Virus record (IMG/VR): IMGVR_UViG_3300030099_001480 | Span: 1 to 48,634 of that record | DNA from: a virus | DNA length: 48,634 nt | Direction: 5' to 3' (one strand) | In this document: piece by piece, positions 36,659 through 45,661 of the stretch | Layout of the letters: the number at the start of each line of letters is the position of its first letter | Position numbering within the stretch: position 1 is the first letter of the stretch | Program-made: the position numbers and the translations under genes | Notes under the pieces: model-generated | Databases searched by the model: none | What the model was told of the DNA's origin: nothing | The model's input: the letters and a program-made list of their open reading frames with translations, nothing else

Positions 36659-38167
36659 ATGAACGATCTTGCTTTGATAAAAGCAAAGATAAACACCCTT
36701 CCTGTAGAAGATCAGAAAGAGATGCTCGACCTGATTGTCGAGTTGGAAGAAGCAAAAGATCGCGAAGAGTCGCGTGTTGATTTCCTGACATTCGTGAGAA
36801 AGATGTGGCCTGCTTTTATTGGTGGTCGGCACCATGAGATCATGGCAGATGCCTTTGAGCGTGTGGCAAACGGTGAACTGAAACGCCTGATTATCAACAT
36901 GCCACCCCGACACACCAAGTCGGAGTTCGCCTCATACCTGTTTCCGGCATGGTTTCTTGGCAGATACCCAGAGAAGAAGATCATTCAGACGGCACATACT
37001 GCCGAACTGGCAGTTGGTTTTGGCCGTAAGGTGAGGAACCTGATAGGTCAGGACGACTTCCAAAGCGTTTTCCCCGGCATCGAACTGTCTTCTGACTCCA
37101 AAGCAGCGGGAAGATGGAACACAAACAAGCGTGGTGACTACTTCGCTATCGGTGTTGGCGGTGCTGTTACGGGTAAAGGCGCGGATGTTCTGATTATTGA
37201 TGATCCGCACTCGGAGCAAGAGGCCGCATTAGGCGCTTACAACGCGGAAGTCTACGAGAAAACCTACGAATGGTACACATCTGGCCCCCGACAGCGACTT
37301 CAGCCGGGGGGAGCCATCATCATTGTGATGACAAGGTGGTCCACAAGGGACTTGACAGGCAAAATCATCAAGTCTGTCACCCAAAAAGAGGGCGTTGACG
37401 AGTGGGAAGTCATAGAACTCCCCGCAATCATGCCGTCTGGCCAGCCTTTGTGGCCTGAATTTTGGCCGATTGACCAGCTTGAGTCCCTAAAAGCTGAACT
37501 TCCTGTCTCAAAGTGGTCTGCTCAGTACCAACAGAACCCAACTTCGGAAGAAGGTGCGCTGATAAAGCGAGAATGGTGGCAGGATTGGGACAGGCCGAAC
37601 CCGCCGCCATGTGAAGCCATCATTCAAAGCTGGGATACCGCGTTCTTGAAGACTCAAAGGGCTGACTACAGCGCCTGTACAACGTGGGGAGTCTTTTATC
37701 ACCCCGATGAGAACGGGGATTCGCAGCCAAATCTGATATTGCTGGACGCATACAAAGAAAAGCTGGAGTTTCCTGATCTCAAAAGGGCGGCATACGAAAA
37801 ATACTGGGAATACGAGCCGGATCAGATGATTGTCGAGGCGAAAGCAGCGGGATCTCCACTGATCTTTGAGCTTCGCGCTATGGGTATTCCGGTCACGGAG
37901 TTTACACCTTCGCGAGGTCAGGATAAGATAGCCCGTGTAAATGCGGTCAGTGACTTATTCGCTAGTGGTGTTATATGGTGTCCAGCGACTCGTTGGGCTG
38001 ATGAGGTTATCGAAGAGTGCGCCTCATTTCCATCTGGAGATCATGATGATTTGGTTGACTCCACCACTCAGGCACTGTTGAGATTCCGTCAAGGAGGCTG
38101 GATCAGAACGACCATGGATGAATGGGATGATGAGCCGACCTACAGAAGGCCGGTTGATTATTATTAA
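36659..38167 (+). CDS. terL: Terminase large subunit (502 aa)
   Basis: ATPase motor: Walker A MPPRHTKS (81-88) and Walker B VLIIDDPH (177-184). Nuclease domain: D326 in IIQSWDTAF, the VEAKAAG strand near 392, and the DHDDLVD cluster (461-467), as in RNase H-fold terminases. Length is typical. It cuts concatemers and pumps DNA through the portal. GGAGG lies 9 bases before the ATG. The portal gene follows after 11 bases. Confidence 0.95.
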   Translation: MNDLALIKAKINTLPVEDQKEMLDLIVELEEAKDREESRVDFLTFVRKMWPAFIGGRHHEIMADAFERVANGELKRLIINMPPRHTKSEFASYLFPAWFLGRYPEKKIIQTAHTAELAVGFGRKVRNLIGQDDFQSVFPGIELSSDSKAAGRWNTNKRGDYFAIGVGGAVTGKGADVLIIDDPHSEQEAALGAYNAEVYEKTYEWYTSGPRQRLQPGGAIIIVMTRWSTRDLTGKIIKSVTQKEGVDEWEVIELPAIMPSGQPLWPEFWPIDQLESLKAELPVSKWSAQYQQNPTSEEGALIKREWWQDWDRPNPPPCEAIIQSWDTAFLKTQRADYSACTTWGVFYHPDENGDSQPNLILLDAYKEKLEFPDLKRAAYEKYWEYEPDQMIVEAKAAGSPLIFELRAMGIPVTEFTPSRGQDKIARVNAVSDLFASGVIWCPATRWADEVIEECASFPSGDHDDLVDSTTQALLRFRQGGWIRTTMDEWDDEPTYRRPVDYY

Positions 38168-38178
38168 GGGGATTTGAA

Positions 38179-40617
38179 ATGGCAGTCGAAAAGCAAATGA
38201 CACCATCCGATGTCGAGGCTGAGGGTACAGAGGCTGTCGAGGTTGAGATTGTTAACCCCGAAGCGGTCTCCATATCCGACAGTGACGGCGCGATGGTCAT
38301 AGACTTCTCCGGAGACATGGTCGATGAGATCATGGGACCAGAGCATGATGCCAATCTCGCCGAATACATGGATGACGCAGATCTTGAGTCTCTTGCATCC
38401 GAATTGGTTACAGACTTTGAAAGCGACAAGCAATCTCGCCGTGATTGGGCAAGAAGCTACACACGCGGACTTGATCTCCTTGGAATGAAAATTGAAGAGC
38501 GCACCCAGCCTTGGCAAGGTGCTGCTGGCGTGTTTCACCCCCTTCTCACAGAAGCTGTTGTTCGTTTCCAAGCTCAAGCAATGGGAGAGCTATTCCCCGC
38601 CTCTGGTCCTGTACGCACCAAGATCGTAGGCCGCAAAGACGCGGACAAGGCAGAGCAGGCGCAGCGTGTCGAAGAGGAGATGAACTATCTCCTGACAGAG
38701 AAGATGACAGAGTACAGGGATGAGACAGAGCAGATGCTCTTCCGCCTTCCTCTGGCTGGTTCTGCTTTCAAAAAGGTTTACTATGATCCGCTGATGGAGC
38801 GCCCCGCTGCCATGTTTGTTCCGGCAGAGGACTTCGTTGTCTCTTATGGCGCATCTGATCTCGCCACATGCCCCCGATACACTCATGTGATGAAGAAGAA
38901 CGCGAATGAGATTGTTGAGCTTCAGGTCAACGGTTTCTATCGGGATGTAGAATTGCCAGACCCAGAGCCAGACTATTCTGACATTCAAGAGAAGTATGAT
39001 GAGATCGAAGGCGAAAGCGCAGTTATAGAAGATGATGACCGCTACACAATCCTTGAGGCACATGTCGATCTGAACATGCCTGAGCCGTTTGATGATCCAG
39101 ATGGCATCGCTCGTCCGTATGTTGTTACACTAGACAAATCTTCAAAGATCGTCCTGTCAGTGAGAAGGAACTGGTATGAGGGAGATCCTAAGAAACGTAA
39201 GAGACAACACTTCGTACATTATCGGTACTTACCGGGCCTCGGGTTTTATGGAACGGGCCTTATTCATCTTATTGGCGGTCTTGCTAAGAGCGCCACTTCT
39301 ATTCTTCGTCAGCTTATTGATGCTGGCACTCTATCAAATCTCCCAGCTGGCCTCAAAGCTAGGGGTCTTCGCATTAAGGGTGATGATTCTCCTCTCATGC
39401 CGGGTGAGTTCCGCGATGTGGACGTACCGGGTGGTGCAATTCGGGATTCTATTGCATTCCTTCCTTACAAGGAGCCGTCATCGGTACTCTATCAACTTCT
39501 TGGAAACATCGTCGAAGAGGGGCGCAGGGTTGGCTCCGTTGCGGATGTACAAGTTGGAAACCTCAATCCACAAGCGCCAGTAGGCACAACTCTCGCTTTG
39601 ATGGAGCGCAGCATGAAAGTGATGTCTGGTGTTCAGGCCAGACTGCATGCCGCCCTCAAACGAGAGCTTGGTTTGCTGGCCATAGTCATCAAGGACTACA
39701 TGCCTTCAGAGTATGCCTACGAAATGGATGGTGAGTTTGACCGCCGCAAAGACTTTGATGACCGTGTTGATGTTGTTCCGGTATCTGATCCAAACGCGGC
39801 AACCATGTCACAGCGCGTGGTTCAGTATCAGGCGGCACTTCAGTTGGCGCAGCAGGCACCAAACCTGTACGACATGGGCAAGCTGCACAGGCAGATGCTA
39901 GAGGTTCTGGGCATCAAGGATGCTGACGAGATTATCAAGCTGCCTGATGACATCAAGCCAGCAGATCCGGTCACAGAGAACATGGCCATCCTCAAGCAGG
40001 AGCCGGTCAAGGCGTTTAAGTATCAAGACCATGAGGCCCACATTCAGGTTCACTTGGCTGCGGCGCAAGATCCAAAGCTGCAAGAGATCATCGGGCAAAG
40101 CCCATTCGCTGGGGCGATCCAAGCTGCTATGGCGGCTCATGTTACAGAGCATGTGGCGTTCCAGTATCGTAAAGAGATTGAGAAGAATCTCGGTGTGGGC
40201 ATGCCAGATGAAGATAAGCCTCTGCCGGAAGACATTGAGATTGAGGTCTCTCGCCTTGCATCTGAGGCGGCTGCAAAGCTGTTGAAGAAGGATCAGGCAG
40301 AGATGGCGCAAGAAGAGGCTATGAAAAAACAGCAAGATCCGCTCACACAAATCCAGCAGCGTGAACTGGCGCTGAAGGAAGCGGAGTTTGAGCATAAGAA
40401 GCAACTTGATATTGCTAAATTGCAGTCAGACGCTCAGGCCAAGGCTGCGAATGTTGAGGTGCAGAAAGATCGTATCGAGTCTGAAGAGAAGCGCGAGGGC
40501 GCAAGGCTCGGTGTTCAAATCGCCCAAGACGCAGAGAATATCCGTCGAGAGGACATTAGGGACGGGATAGAGCTTGGGCGTGAAATAGCAAGGGAGATAG
40601 TGGAACAAAATGAATGA
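38179..40617 (+). CDS. Portal protein, P22-like (812 aa)
   Basis: RDWARSYTRGLDLLGMKIEERTQPWQGAAG and then HPLLTEAVVRFQAQAMGELFPASGPV are typical of marine podovirus and P22-type portals. A long C-terminal coiled coil (about 680-800, many Gln/Lys/Glu) would form the internal barrel. Twelve copies build the DNA entry channel. The gene lies directly after terL and overlaps the next small gene by 8 bases. Length is somewhat above P22 gp1. Confidence 0.88.
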   Translation: MAVEKQMTPSDVEAEGTEAVEVEIVNPEAVSISDSDGAMVIDFSGDMVDEIMGPEHDANLAEYMDDADLESLASELVTDFESDKQSRRDWARSYTRGLDLLGMKIEERTQPWQGAAGVFHPLLTEAVVRFQAQAMGELFPASGPVRTKIVGRKDADKAEQAQRVEEEMNYLLTEKMTEYRDETEQMLFRLPLAGSAFKKVYYDPLMERPAAMFVPAEDFVVSYGASDLATCPRYTHVMKKNANEIVELQVNGFYRDVELPDPEPDYSDIQEKYDEIEGESAVIEDDDRYTILEAHVDLNMPEPFDDPDGIARPYVVTLDKSSKIVLSVRRNWYEGDPKKRKRQHFVHYRYLPGLGFYGTGLIHLIGGLAKSATSILRQLIDAGTLSNLPAGLKARGLRIKGDDSPLMPGEFRDVDVPGGAIRDSIAFLPYKEPSSVLYQLLGNIVEEGRRVGSVADVQVGNLNPQAPVGTTLALMERSMKVMSGVQARLHAALKRELGLLAIVIKDYMPSEYAYEMDGEFDRRKDFDDRVDVVPVSDPNAATMSQRVVQYQAALQLAQQAPNLYDMGKLHRQMLEVLGIKDADEIIKLPDDIKPADPVTENMAILKQEPVKAFKYQDHEAHIQVHLAAAQDPKLQEIIGQSPFAGAIQAAMAAHVTEHVAFQYRKEIEKNLGVGMPDEDKPLPEDIEIEVSRLASEAAAKLLKKDQAEMAQEEAMKKQQDPLTQIQQRELALKEAEFEHKKQLDIAKLQSDAQAKAANVEVQKDRIESEEKREGARLGVQIAQDAENIRREDIRDGIELGREIAREIVEQNE

Positions 40618-40792
40618 ACTTGAAGCAGTAAGGCAAAAGATCAGGGAGTACATGAATCACATCGCAGACCACATGGCTGGCGGGGGTTGCGAGGACTACG
40701 AGTCCTACATGCGTCTTGTTGGCAAGGTAGAAGCACTTGCTTTAGTGGAGAGAGATGTATTAGATTTGGAAAAATTGCTCCAAGAGGATTAA
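40610..40792 (+). CDS. Small helical protein after portal (60 aa)
   Basis: Two helices, MNELEAVRQKIREYMNHIADHM and YMRLVGKVEALALVERDVLDLEKLL, joined by a GGGCEDYESY turn. It resembles small helical hairpins found next to portal genes in other phages. It overlaps the portal gene. The role is unknown; it could assist head assembly. Confidence 0.6.
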   Translation: MNELEAVRQKIREYMNHIADHMAGGGCEDYESYMRLVGKVEALALVERDVLDLEKLLQED

Positions 40793-40844
40793 TTCGGGTA
40801 ACACCGCAAGGTACTGTGAACCTCAATCACTGCAAGGAAGACAG

Positions 40845-41213
40845 ATGTATTCTGCAACAAAAGAAGTCGATCAGAAGGTCGCAACTAAAATACCAGAGCC
40901 TACGGGCTACAAACTCTTGATAAAGCCTTTAGAGGTTAAAGAGAAAACGGATAGCGGCGTTTTTATGCCGGATTCCCTCAAATCAGCAGAACAAACAGCT
41001 TCAGTCATTGGCTTTGTGGTCAAGGCTGGACCTGATGCGTATATGGACAGAGACAAGTTTCCTAATGGCCCTTATTGCAAAGAAGGGGACTTTGTCATCT
41101 TCAGATCGTATTCAGGTACACGTTTCAAGATTGATAAGCAGGAATTTCGTTTGATCAACGACGACACAGTAGAGGCTGTTGTCGAAGACCCAAGAGGATA
41201 CACAAGAGCATGA
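40845..41213 (+). CDS. GroES-like co-chaperonin (122 aa)
   Basis: GYKLLIKPLEVKEKTDSGVFMPDSLKSAEQTASVIGFVVKAG, split as strand, mobile-loop region and strand, followed by GDFVIFRSYSGTRFKIDKQEFRLINDDTVEAVV, reproduces the order of the GroES fold (conserved start, mobile loop, GD-V-F segment, dipped C-terminal strand). Phage GroES homologues replace the host cap on GroEL to fold capsid proteins. It lies just before scaffold and capsid genes, which supports that role. It overlaps the scaffold gene by 4 bases. Confidence 0.85.
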   Translation: MYSATKEVDQKVATKIPEPTGYKLLIKPLEVKEKTDSGVFMPDSLKSAEQTASVIGFVVKAGPDAYMDRDKFPNGPYCKEGDFVIFRSYSGTRFKIDKQEFRLINDDTVEAVVEDPRGYTRA

Positions 41214-42163
41214 GTACGAACCCAGCAGAAAAGTTTGATGACCTGCCTCAAGAGAACGAGGTAGAAACCGTTGATACTGGAGAGTTTGAAATCGATATCG
41301 TCGATGACACTCCGGAACAAGATCGCAATCGCTCTAAGAAAGAGGCTGAAAAAGAGCCAGAGGTGAGCGAGGATGACGAGATCTCCAACTATGGAGAGAA
41401 TGTTCAAAAGCGCATCAAACAGATCAAGTATGAGTATCACGAAGAGCGTAGGGCAAAAGAAGAGGCCCAGCGTGTTCGTGAAGAGGCCATTGCCTACGCT
41501 CAGAAGGTTCAAGAAGAAAACAAAAAGTTGCGGAAAACCCTAGAAGATGGGGAGTCCACTCTTGTTGAGCAGGCGAAGGGCCGCGTTGAAGCTCAGATTA
41601 ACACTGCAAAAGCAGCCTACAAAGAAGCCTATGAAACAGGTGATCCTGACAAGCTGATCGAAGCTCAGGAAAAATTGACCGCCCTACAGAACGAAAAATT
41701 CAAGGTGGAGTCTTACAAGCCAGCCAAAAGGGAACAGGAGACCCCGGTCCCCCAAGCGCAACCAGTACAGCAGCCAAAATATGAGGTTGATGACCGCACG
41801 AAACAGTGGGCGGCACAGAACGAATGGTTTGGTAAAGACGAAGAAATGACTGGATTTGCTTTCGGTGTTCATGAAAAACTAAAAAAGAATGGTATTGATC
41901 CAGCAAACCCACAAAGGGTAGAAGAGTATTATAGCGCAGTCGATGAGGCTATGCGCAAAAGGTTTCCAGACAAGTTTGACGAGGTAGAAATTGAGGAAGC
42001 ACCGCCCCGTCAGACTGGTAACGTGGTTGCCCCCGCTAATAGGAGTGCAAAAAAACCACGCAGAGTGCAACTAACCTCGACTCAAGTCTCCCTCGCCAAG
42101 AGGCTTGGTTTAACACCAGAGCAATACGCGGCGCAACTTATGAAGGAGGCATCTAATGTCTAA
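41210..42163 (+). CDS. Scaffolding protein (317 aa)
   Basis: An acidic N-terminus (residues 1-65), a long charged coiled coil (about 70-160, KRIKQIKYEYHEERRAKEEAQR...), a Gln/Pro linker and a basic C-terminal end (RSAKKPRRVQLTSTQ, then MKEASNV). This is the usual plan of podovirus scaffolding proteins, which guide capsid assembly and leave. The position before the capsid genes supports it. It overlaps the next gene by 8 bases. Confidence 0.72.
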   Translation: MSTNPAEKFDDLPQENEVETVDTGEFEIDIVDDTPEQDRNRSKKEAEKEPEVSEDDEISNYGENVQKRIKQIKYEYHEERRAKEEAQRVREEAIAYAQKVQEENKKLRKTLEDGESTLVEQAKGRVEAQINTAKAAYKEAYETGDPDKLIEAQEKLTALQNEKFKVESYKPAKREQETPVPQAQPVQQPKYEVDDRTKQWAAQNEWFGKDEEMTGFAFGVHEKLKKNGIDPANPQRVEEYYSAVDEAMRKRFPDKFDEVEIEEAPPRQTGNVVAPANRSAKKPRRVQLTSTQVSLAKRLGLTPEQYAAQLMKEASNV

Positions 42164-42599
42164 CCGTACACCTCGCTCAAACGAGTCAAGAGACAAGCAA
42201 GAGCGCAAGAAAACGTGGCAAAGGCCGACAATGTTGCCTGATCCAGAGCCTCGTGAGGGCGTTGAGTACCGCTGGGTACGCACATCTCTCATGGGTGATG
42301 CAGACAACAAAAATGTGTCGTCTAAGTTCCGCAATGGGTGGACACCGGCTAAGGCAGAAGATCATCCGGAGTTACAAGTTATACCCGATCACGATTCTCG
42401 TTTTGAGGGTAATGTTGAGGTTGGGGGTTTGCTCCTCTGCGAAAACTCCACAGAATACGTTGATTCACGAACTGATGCGCACCAACAGATGAACCAAGAT
42501 CAACAGGATGCTGTTGATAATAGTTATCTCCGTCAGTCTGATCCACGCATGCCCGTTCTGAACCCAGAGCGCACGACTAAAACTTCGTTTGGTAAGTAA
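42156..42599 (+). CDS. Head-region protein of unknown function (147 aa)
   Basis: A hydrophilic protein rich in Arg, Asp and Gln. It begins NRTPRSNESRDKQERKKTWQ, with a central EYRWVRTSLMGDADNKNVSSKF segment, and ends DPRMPVLNPERTTKTSF. I have seen similar short proteins between scaffold and capsid genes in marine phages. It may be a minor head component or assembly factor. It overlaps the scaffold gene. Confidence 0.6.
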   Translation: MSNRTPRSNESRDKQERKKTWQRPTMLPDPEPREGVEYRWVRTSLMGDADNKNVSSKFRNGWTPAKAEDHPELQVIPDHDSRFEGNVEVGGLLLCENSTEYVDSRTDAHQQMNQDQQDAVDNSYLRQSDPRMPVLNPERTTKTSFGK

Positions 42600-42650
42600 C
42601 CCTTACGGGGCGCTTACCATTGTAAATGGCTTGATTAGAAGGAGAGACAC

Positions 42651-43253
42651 ATGTCTTCAGTAGCCGCTCCCTTCGGTCTGCGCCCGATTGGTCGTCTTGA
42701 TAACGGCTCTCTTGAGGTTTTCCGTCAGTACCCGATTGCTTCGGGTTATGGCACAGCAATTGCCACAGGGGATGTTGTTCAACTGGTTGACGGTGGAACC
42801 GCAACCACAATCGAAAAGCAGTCCGCCACTGGCGATGATTCGACTGAAATCGATATCGTCGGTATCTTCCTTGGTTGTTCGTACACAGATCCGAACACCA
42901 ATCAAAAGACGTTCAGCCAGCTATATCCGGCAAGCACTGCTGCTTCCGATATCATGGCGTATGTTGTTGATGATCCGAGTGTTCTGTTCACCATTCAAGC
43001 AGATGGTGCGCCGACTAACACTGGTGATATCTATGGCAAGAACACTCTTCTCGTCCAAACTGCTCCCAACACCTCGCTGAAAGTCAGCCGCGTTGCGTTG
43101 GACATTTCTGAAATCAGCACAGATGCTCAGAATCCAATTCGGATTATTGATTATCTGGGCGGTGATCAGGGTGACGAAAAGGGTACGTCTTTCCCGATTC
43201 TGGTGTGTAAGTTCAATTACCATCAGCATTCATCAACCACTGGCTCGTCATAA
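42651..43253 (+). CDS. Head decoration-like protein (200 aa)
   Basis: A beta-rich protein starting SSVAAPFGLRPIGRLDNG, with GTAIATGDVVQLVDGG and then IVGIFLGCSYTDPNTNQKTFSQLYP. Such 'PFGLRP' proteins sit directly upstream of the major capsid gene in many marine podoviruses, and are probably capsid-stabilising or decoration proteins. GAAGGAGAG precedes the ATG. Ten bases separate it from the capsid gene. Confidence 0.65.
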   Translation: MSSVAAPFGLRPIGRLDNGSLEVFRQYPIASGYGTAIATGDVVQLVDGGTATTIEKQSATGDDSTEIDIVGIFLGCSYTDPNTNQKTFSQLYPASTAASDIMAYVVDDPSVLFTIQADGAPTNTGDIYGKNTLLVQTAPNTSLKVSRVALDISEISTDAQNPIRIIDYLGGDQGDEKGTSFPILVCKFNYHQHSSTTGSS

Positions 43254-43263
43254 GGAGTAGAAA

Positions 43264-44169
43264 ATGGCTATTACACGCGCACAACTCCTGAAGGAGCTAC
43301 TCCCCGGTCTTAACGCACTGTTTGGTCTTGAGTACGAAAAGTACGAAAACGAACATGCCGAGATCTACGAAACGGAGAACTCAGAGCGTAGCTTTGAGGA
43401 AGAGGTAAAATTATCTGGTTTCGCCGCAGCGCCGGTTAAGCCAGAGGGTTCTGCCATTACCTTCGATTCCGCACAGGAATCGTTCACTGCTCGTTACAAC
43501 CACGAAACGGTTGCGATGGGATTCTCGGTGACCGAAGAAGCTATGGAAGACAACCTCTACGACGCTCTTTCGGCTCGTTACACCAAGGCTCTTGCACGGG
43601 CCATGGCTTACACCAAGCAGGTCAAGGCTGCGGCCCTGTTAAACAATGGTTTCACCACGTTCCAATCTGGAGATGGTGTCACCCTGTTTAATGCGTCTCA
43701 CCCGACAGTGGCTGGTGGAACTAACGCAAACCGTCCGTCAACAGATGTTGATCTGAACGAGACATCACTGGAAGACGCAGTAATCAAGATCGCAGCTTAT
43801 GTAGATGAGCGTGGCCTTCTGATTGCAGCGCGTCCTCGTAAGCTGATTGTCCCGCCAGCGTTGATGTTTGTGGCAACTCGCATACTGGAAACAGATCTTC
43901 GCACTGGCACTGCCGATAACGATCTGAACGCGATCCGTAACAACGGGTCGATTCCAGAGGGGTATCGTGTCAATCACTATTTGACAGATACCGATGCGTT
44001 CTTCCTGACAACCGACGTTCCTAACGGAATGAAGCACTTTGTCAGGACGCCTATGGCAACCTCTATGGACGGCGACTTTGACACCGGCAATGTACGGTAC
44101 AAGGCTCGTGAGCGTTACAGCTTCGGTGTCTCCGATCCGCTTGGAATGTACGGTTCTCGCGGAGGCTGA
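43264..44169 (+). CDS. Major capsid protein (301 aa)
   Basis: The pattern LLKELLPGLNALFGLEY at the N-terminus, NHETVAMGFSVTEEAMEDNLYD, and a C-terminal RVNHYLTDTDAFFLTTDVPNGMKHFVR then RERYSFGVSDPLGMYG, matches HK97-fold capsids of the Mu gpT-like group found in marine podoviruses. Length is typical. A strong AAGGAGTAG site precedes the ATG. A palindrome and a strong terminator follow, as expected for a highly expressed gene. Confidence 0.85.
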   Translation: MAITRAQLLKELLPGLNALFGLEYEKYENEHAEIYETENSERSFEEEVKLSGFAAAPVKPEGSAITFDSAQESFTARYNHETVAMGFSVTEEAMEDNLYDALSARYTKALARAMAYTKQVKAAALLNNGFTTFQSGDGVTLFNASHPTVAGGTNANRPSTDVDLNETSLEDAVIKIAAYVDERGLLIAARPRKLIVPPALMFVATRILETDLRTGTADNDLNAIRNNGSIPEGYRVNHYLTDTDAFFLTTDVPNGMKHFVRTPMATSMDGDFDTGNVRYKARERYSFGVSDPLGMYGSRGG

Positions 44170-44182
44170 TTCAGTCTTCGTG

Positions 44183-44198
44183 AAGTTACCTGTAACTT
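44183..44198. repeat. Palindromic repeat, copy 12 (AAGTTAC-CT-GTAACTT)
   Basis: A perfect 7+2+7 palindrome, 13 bases after the capsid stop and 19 bases before the terminator stem. Confidence 0.87.
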
Positions 44199-44217
44199 TC
44201 TATGCAAGAAAAATAAG

Positions 44218-44244
44218 AAGGGCGGTTTCACACCGCCCTTTTTT
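44218..44244 (+). terminator. Terminator after the major capsid gene
   Basis: AAGGGCGGT-TTCAC-ACCGCCCTT, a 9-bp stem, is followed directly by four T beyond the stem (six in all). Downstream, a TTGACA at 44262 may begin a new promoter for the 171-aa gene. Confidence 0.9.
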
Positions 44245-44307
44245 GTGTATAGTAATTAGGAACCTTGACAGCATTTAGCTGACACTGGCCAAGACAAGGA
44301 GTTCCTC

Positions 44308-44823
44308 ATGGCTAATACGACCTTTTCAGGTCCGGTACGTTCTCGCCGTGGTTTTGTAACCGCAGGACCGGACTCGGTAATTGATATTACCGCAGAGACA
44401 ACCCTCACCTTTGCAGATCATGCTGGGCGACTGATTACCGTCAACGATGCTGACGGTGCCATCACTCTTCCAACCATTGCTTCAGGCTCCAAGGGGGCTA
44501 GTGCTGGCGATGATGATCCGACAGTGAACAACCATTTTGGTGCAGTTTATCGTTTCTACATCGAAACTGACTGCTCTGACTGTGACATCAAGACAGATGG
44601 AACAGATAAGTTTGTCGGGTCTCTAGAGGTAATGGGCGACAGCAACGCTTCCTCTACCTTTGTGCCGGGCGCAACCAACGACGTAATTTCGATGAATGGA
44701 ACCACAACTGGTGGGGACAAGGGATCTTACGTTGAAGTTACGGCTGTAAAAGACAACGTGTATCTTGTGCAAGGCGTTCTTGTAGGATCGGGCAGCGCGG
44801 CAACACCTTTCGCTGACAGCTAA
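44308..44823 (+). CDS. Head fibre / decoration protein (171 aa)
   Basis: Begins ANTTFSGPVRSRRGFVTAG, a common start of marine phage capsid fibre or decoration proteins, followed by beta-rich sequence (TADHAGRLITVNDADGAITLP-like, GDKGSYVEVTAVKDNVYLVQG). No catalytic motif is seen. It follows the capsid terminator and has an AAGGAG site. It is likely on the virion surface. Confidence 0.6.
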   Translation: MANTTFSGPVRSRRGFVTAGPDSVIDITAETTLTFADHAGRLITVNDADGAITLPTIASGSKGASAGDDDPTVNNHFGAVYRFYIETDCSDCDIKTDGTDKFVGSLEVMGDSNASSTFVPGATNDVISMNGTTTGGDKGSYVEVTAVKDNVYLVQGVLVGSGSAATPFADS

Positions 44824-44837
44824 AATAGGAGGCTGTA

Positions 44838-45116
44838 ATGGCGATGTCTGATGTATTCGCGGTAACCAAGACAGCGGACGCTACGGTGTACGATGGCAGG
44901 GTTCGTGTGCGTCAGATCTCAGTAAAGACAGCCGGTTCAGGCAGCCCTCAAGTCGTTCTCAAAGACGGGGGTTCCAGCGGGACGACAAAGTTAGATGTTG
45001 CCTTTGGCACATCTAGCACCTTCTCGGTGAATATTCCTGATAACGGAATATTGTTTGAATCTGATGTTTATCTGGATCTGACTAACTGCTCTAGCGTGAC
45101 GGTGTTTCTCTCGTAG
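44838..45116 (+). CDS. Small beta-rich head protein (92 aa)
   Basis: A small protein of alternating strands: VRVRQISVKTAGSGSPQVVLKD, TKLDVAFGTSSTFSVNIPDNG, SDVYLDLTNCSSVTVFLS. It resembles short decoration or spike-like proteins found after capsid genes. AGGAGG is upstream of the ATG. The exact role is unknown. Confidence 0.6.
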   Translation: MAMSDVFAVTKTADATVYDGRVRVRQISVKTAGSGSPQVVLKDGGSSGTTKLDVAFGTSSTFSVNIPDNGILFESDVYLDLTNCSSVTVFLS

Positions 45117-45124
45117 GGGTTATC

Positions 45125-45409
45125 ATGGCAGAGCGTAAGGCCAAGATGCCCCCTAGAAACAAGAAGAACTTCCGTCCCACAAAGTCAGGCGCTGGCATGA
45201 CAAAGGCTGGCGTTGCGGCTTACAGGCGCAAGAACCCCGGTAGCAAGCTGAAAACAGCGGTTACAGGCAAGGTAAAACCCGGAAGTGCAGCAGCGAAGCG
45301 CAGGAAGTCTTTCTGCGCCCGTTCTGCTGGGCAAATGAAAAAGTTCCCGAAGGCTGCAAAGAATCCAAACAGCAGGCTTCGTCAGGCTAGAAAGAGATGG
45401 AAATGCTGA
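45125..45409 (+). CDS. Very basic small protein (DUF6321-like, 94 aa)
   Basis: About one third of residues are Lys or Arg. The sequence SGAGMTKAGVAAYRRKNPGSKL, then RRKSFCARSAGQMKK and NPNSRLRQARKRWKC, is a recurring marine-phage family that I recall as DUF6321. The function is unknown; binding of packaged DNA is likely from charge. It overlaps the next gene by 13 bases. Confidence 0.65.
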   Translation: MAERKAKMPPRNKKNFRPTKSGAGMTKAGVAAYRRKNPGSKLKTAVTGKVKPGSAAAKRRKSFCARSAGQMKKFPKAAKNPNSRLRQARKRWKC

Positions 45410-45660
45410 ATACTAACTTCATAGCCGGAACACTATTTGTTTCTGTTGTCGGCATGTGTGCCACAGGGGTCACATGGATATCATCTACACTGATTGGTGT
45501 TGATAAGAGCGTGGCTGTCATGGCTGTAAAGATCGATGACAACAGTCAGAAGATCGATGAGCTACACGATATGCTGAAACCAATGTGGGAAGAGTTCACA
45601 GGAAGGAGCTATGATGACAATCTCGCGGGCTTCCATGCAGCAACAGTTAAAGGGGAATAA
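45397..45660 (+). CDS. Small membrane-anchored protein (87 aa)
   Basis: One hydrophobic segment (about 8-30, FIAGTLFVSVVGMCATGVTWIS) is followed by a helical domain (AVKIDDNSQKIDELHDMLKPMWEEF). The topology resembles small holin-accessory or spanin-like inner membrane proteins, but no lipobox is seen and it lies far from the lysis genes. It overlaps the previous gene. Confidence 0.6.
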   Translation: MEMLNTNFIAGTLFVSVVGMCATGVTWISSTLIGVDKSVAVMAVKIDDNSQKIDELHDMLKPMWEEFTGRSYDDNLAGFHAATVKGE

Positions 45661-45661
45661 G

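Noticed and set aside
39898-40404. 168-codon leftward frame inside the portal gene
   Set aside because: It is a Leu/Arg-rich antisense shadow of the Gln/Lys/Glu coiled coil of the portal protein.
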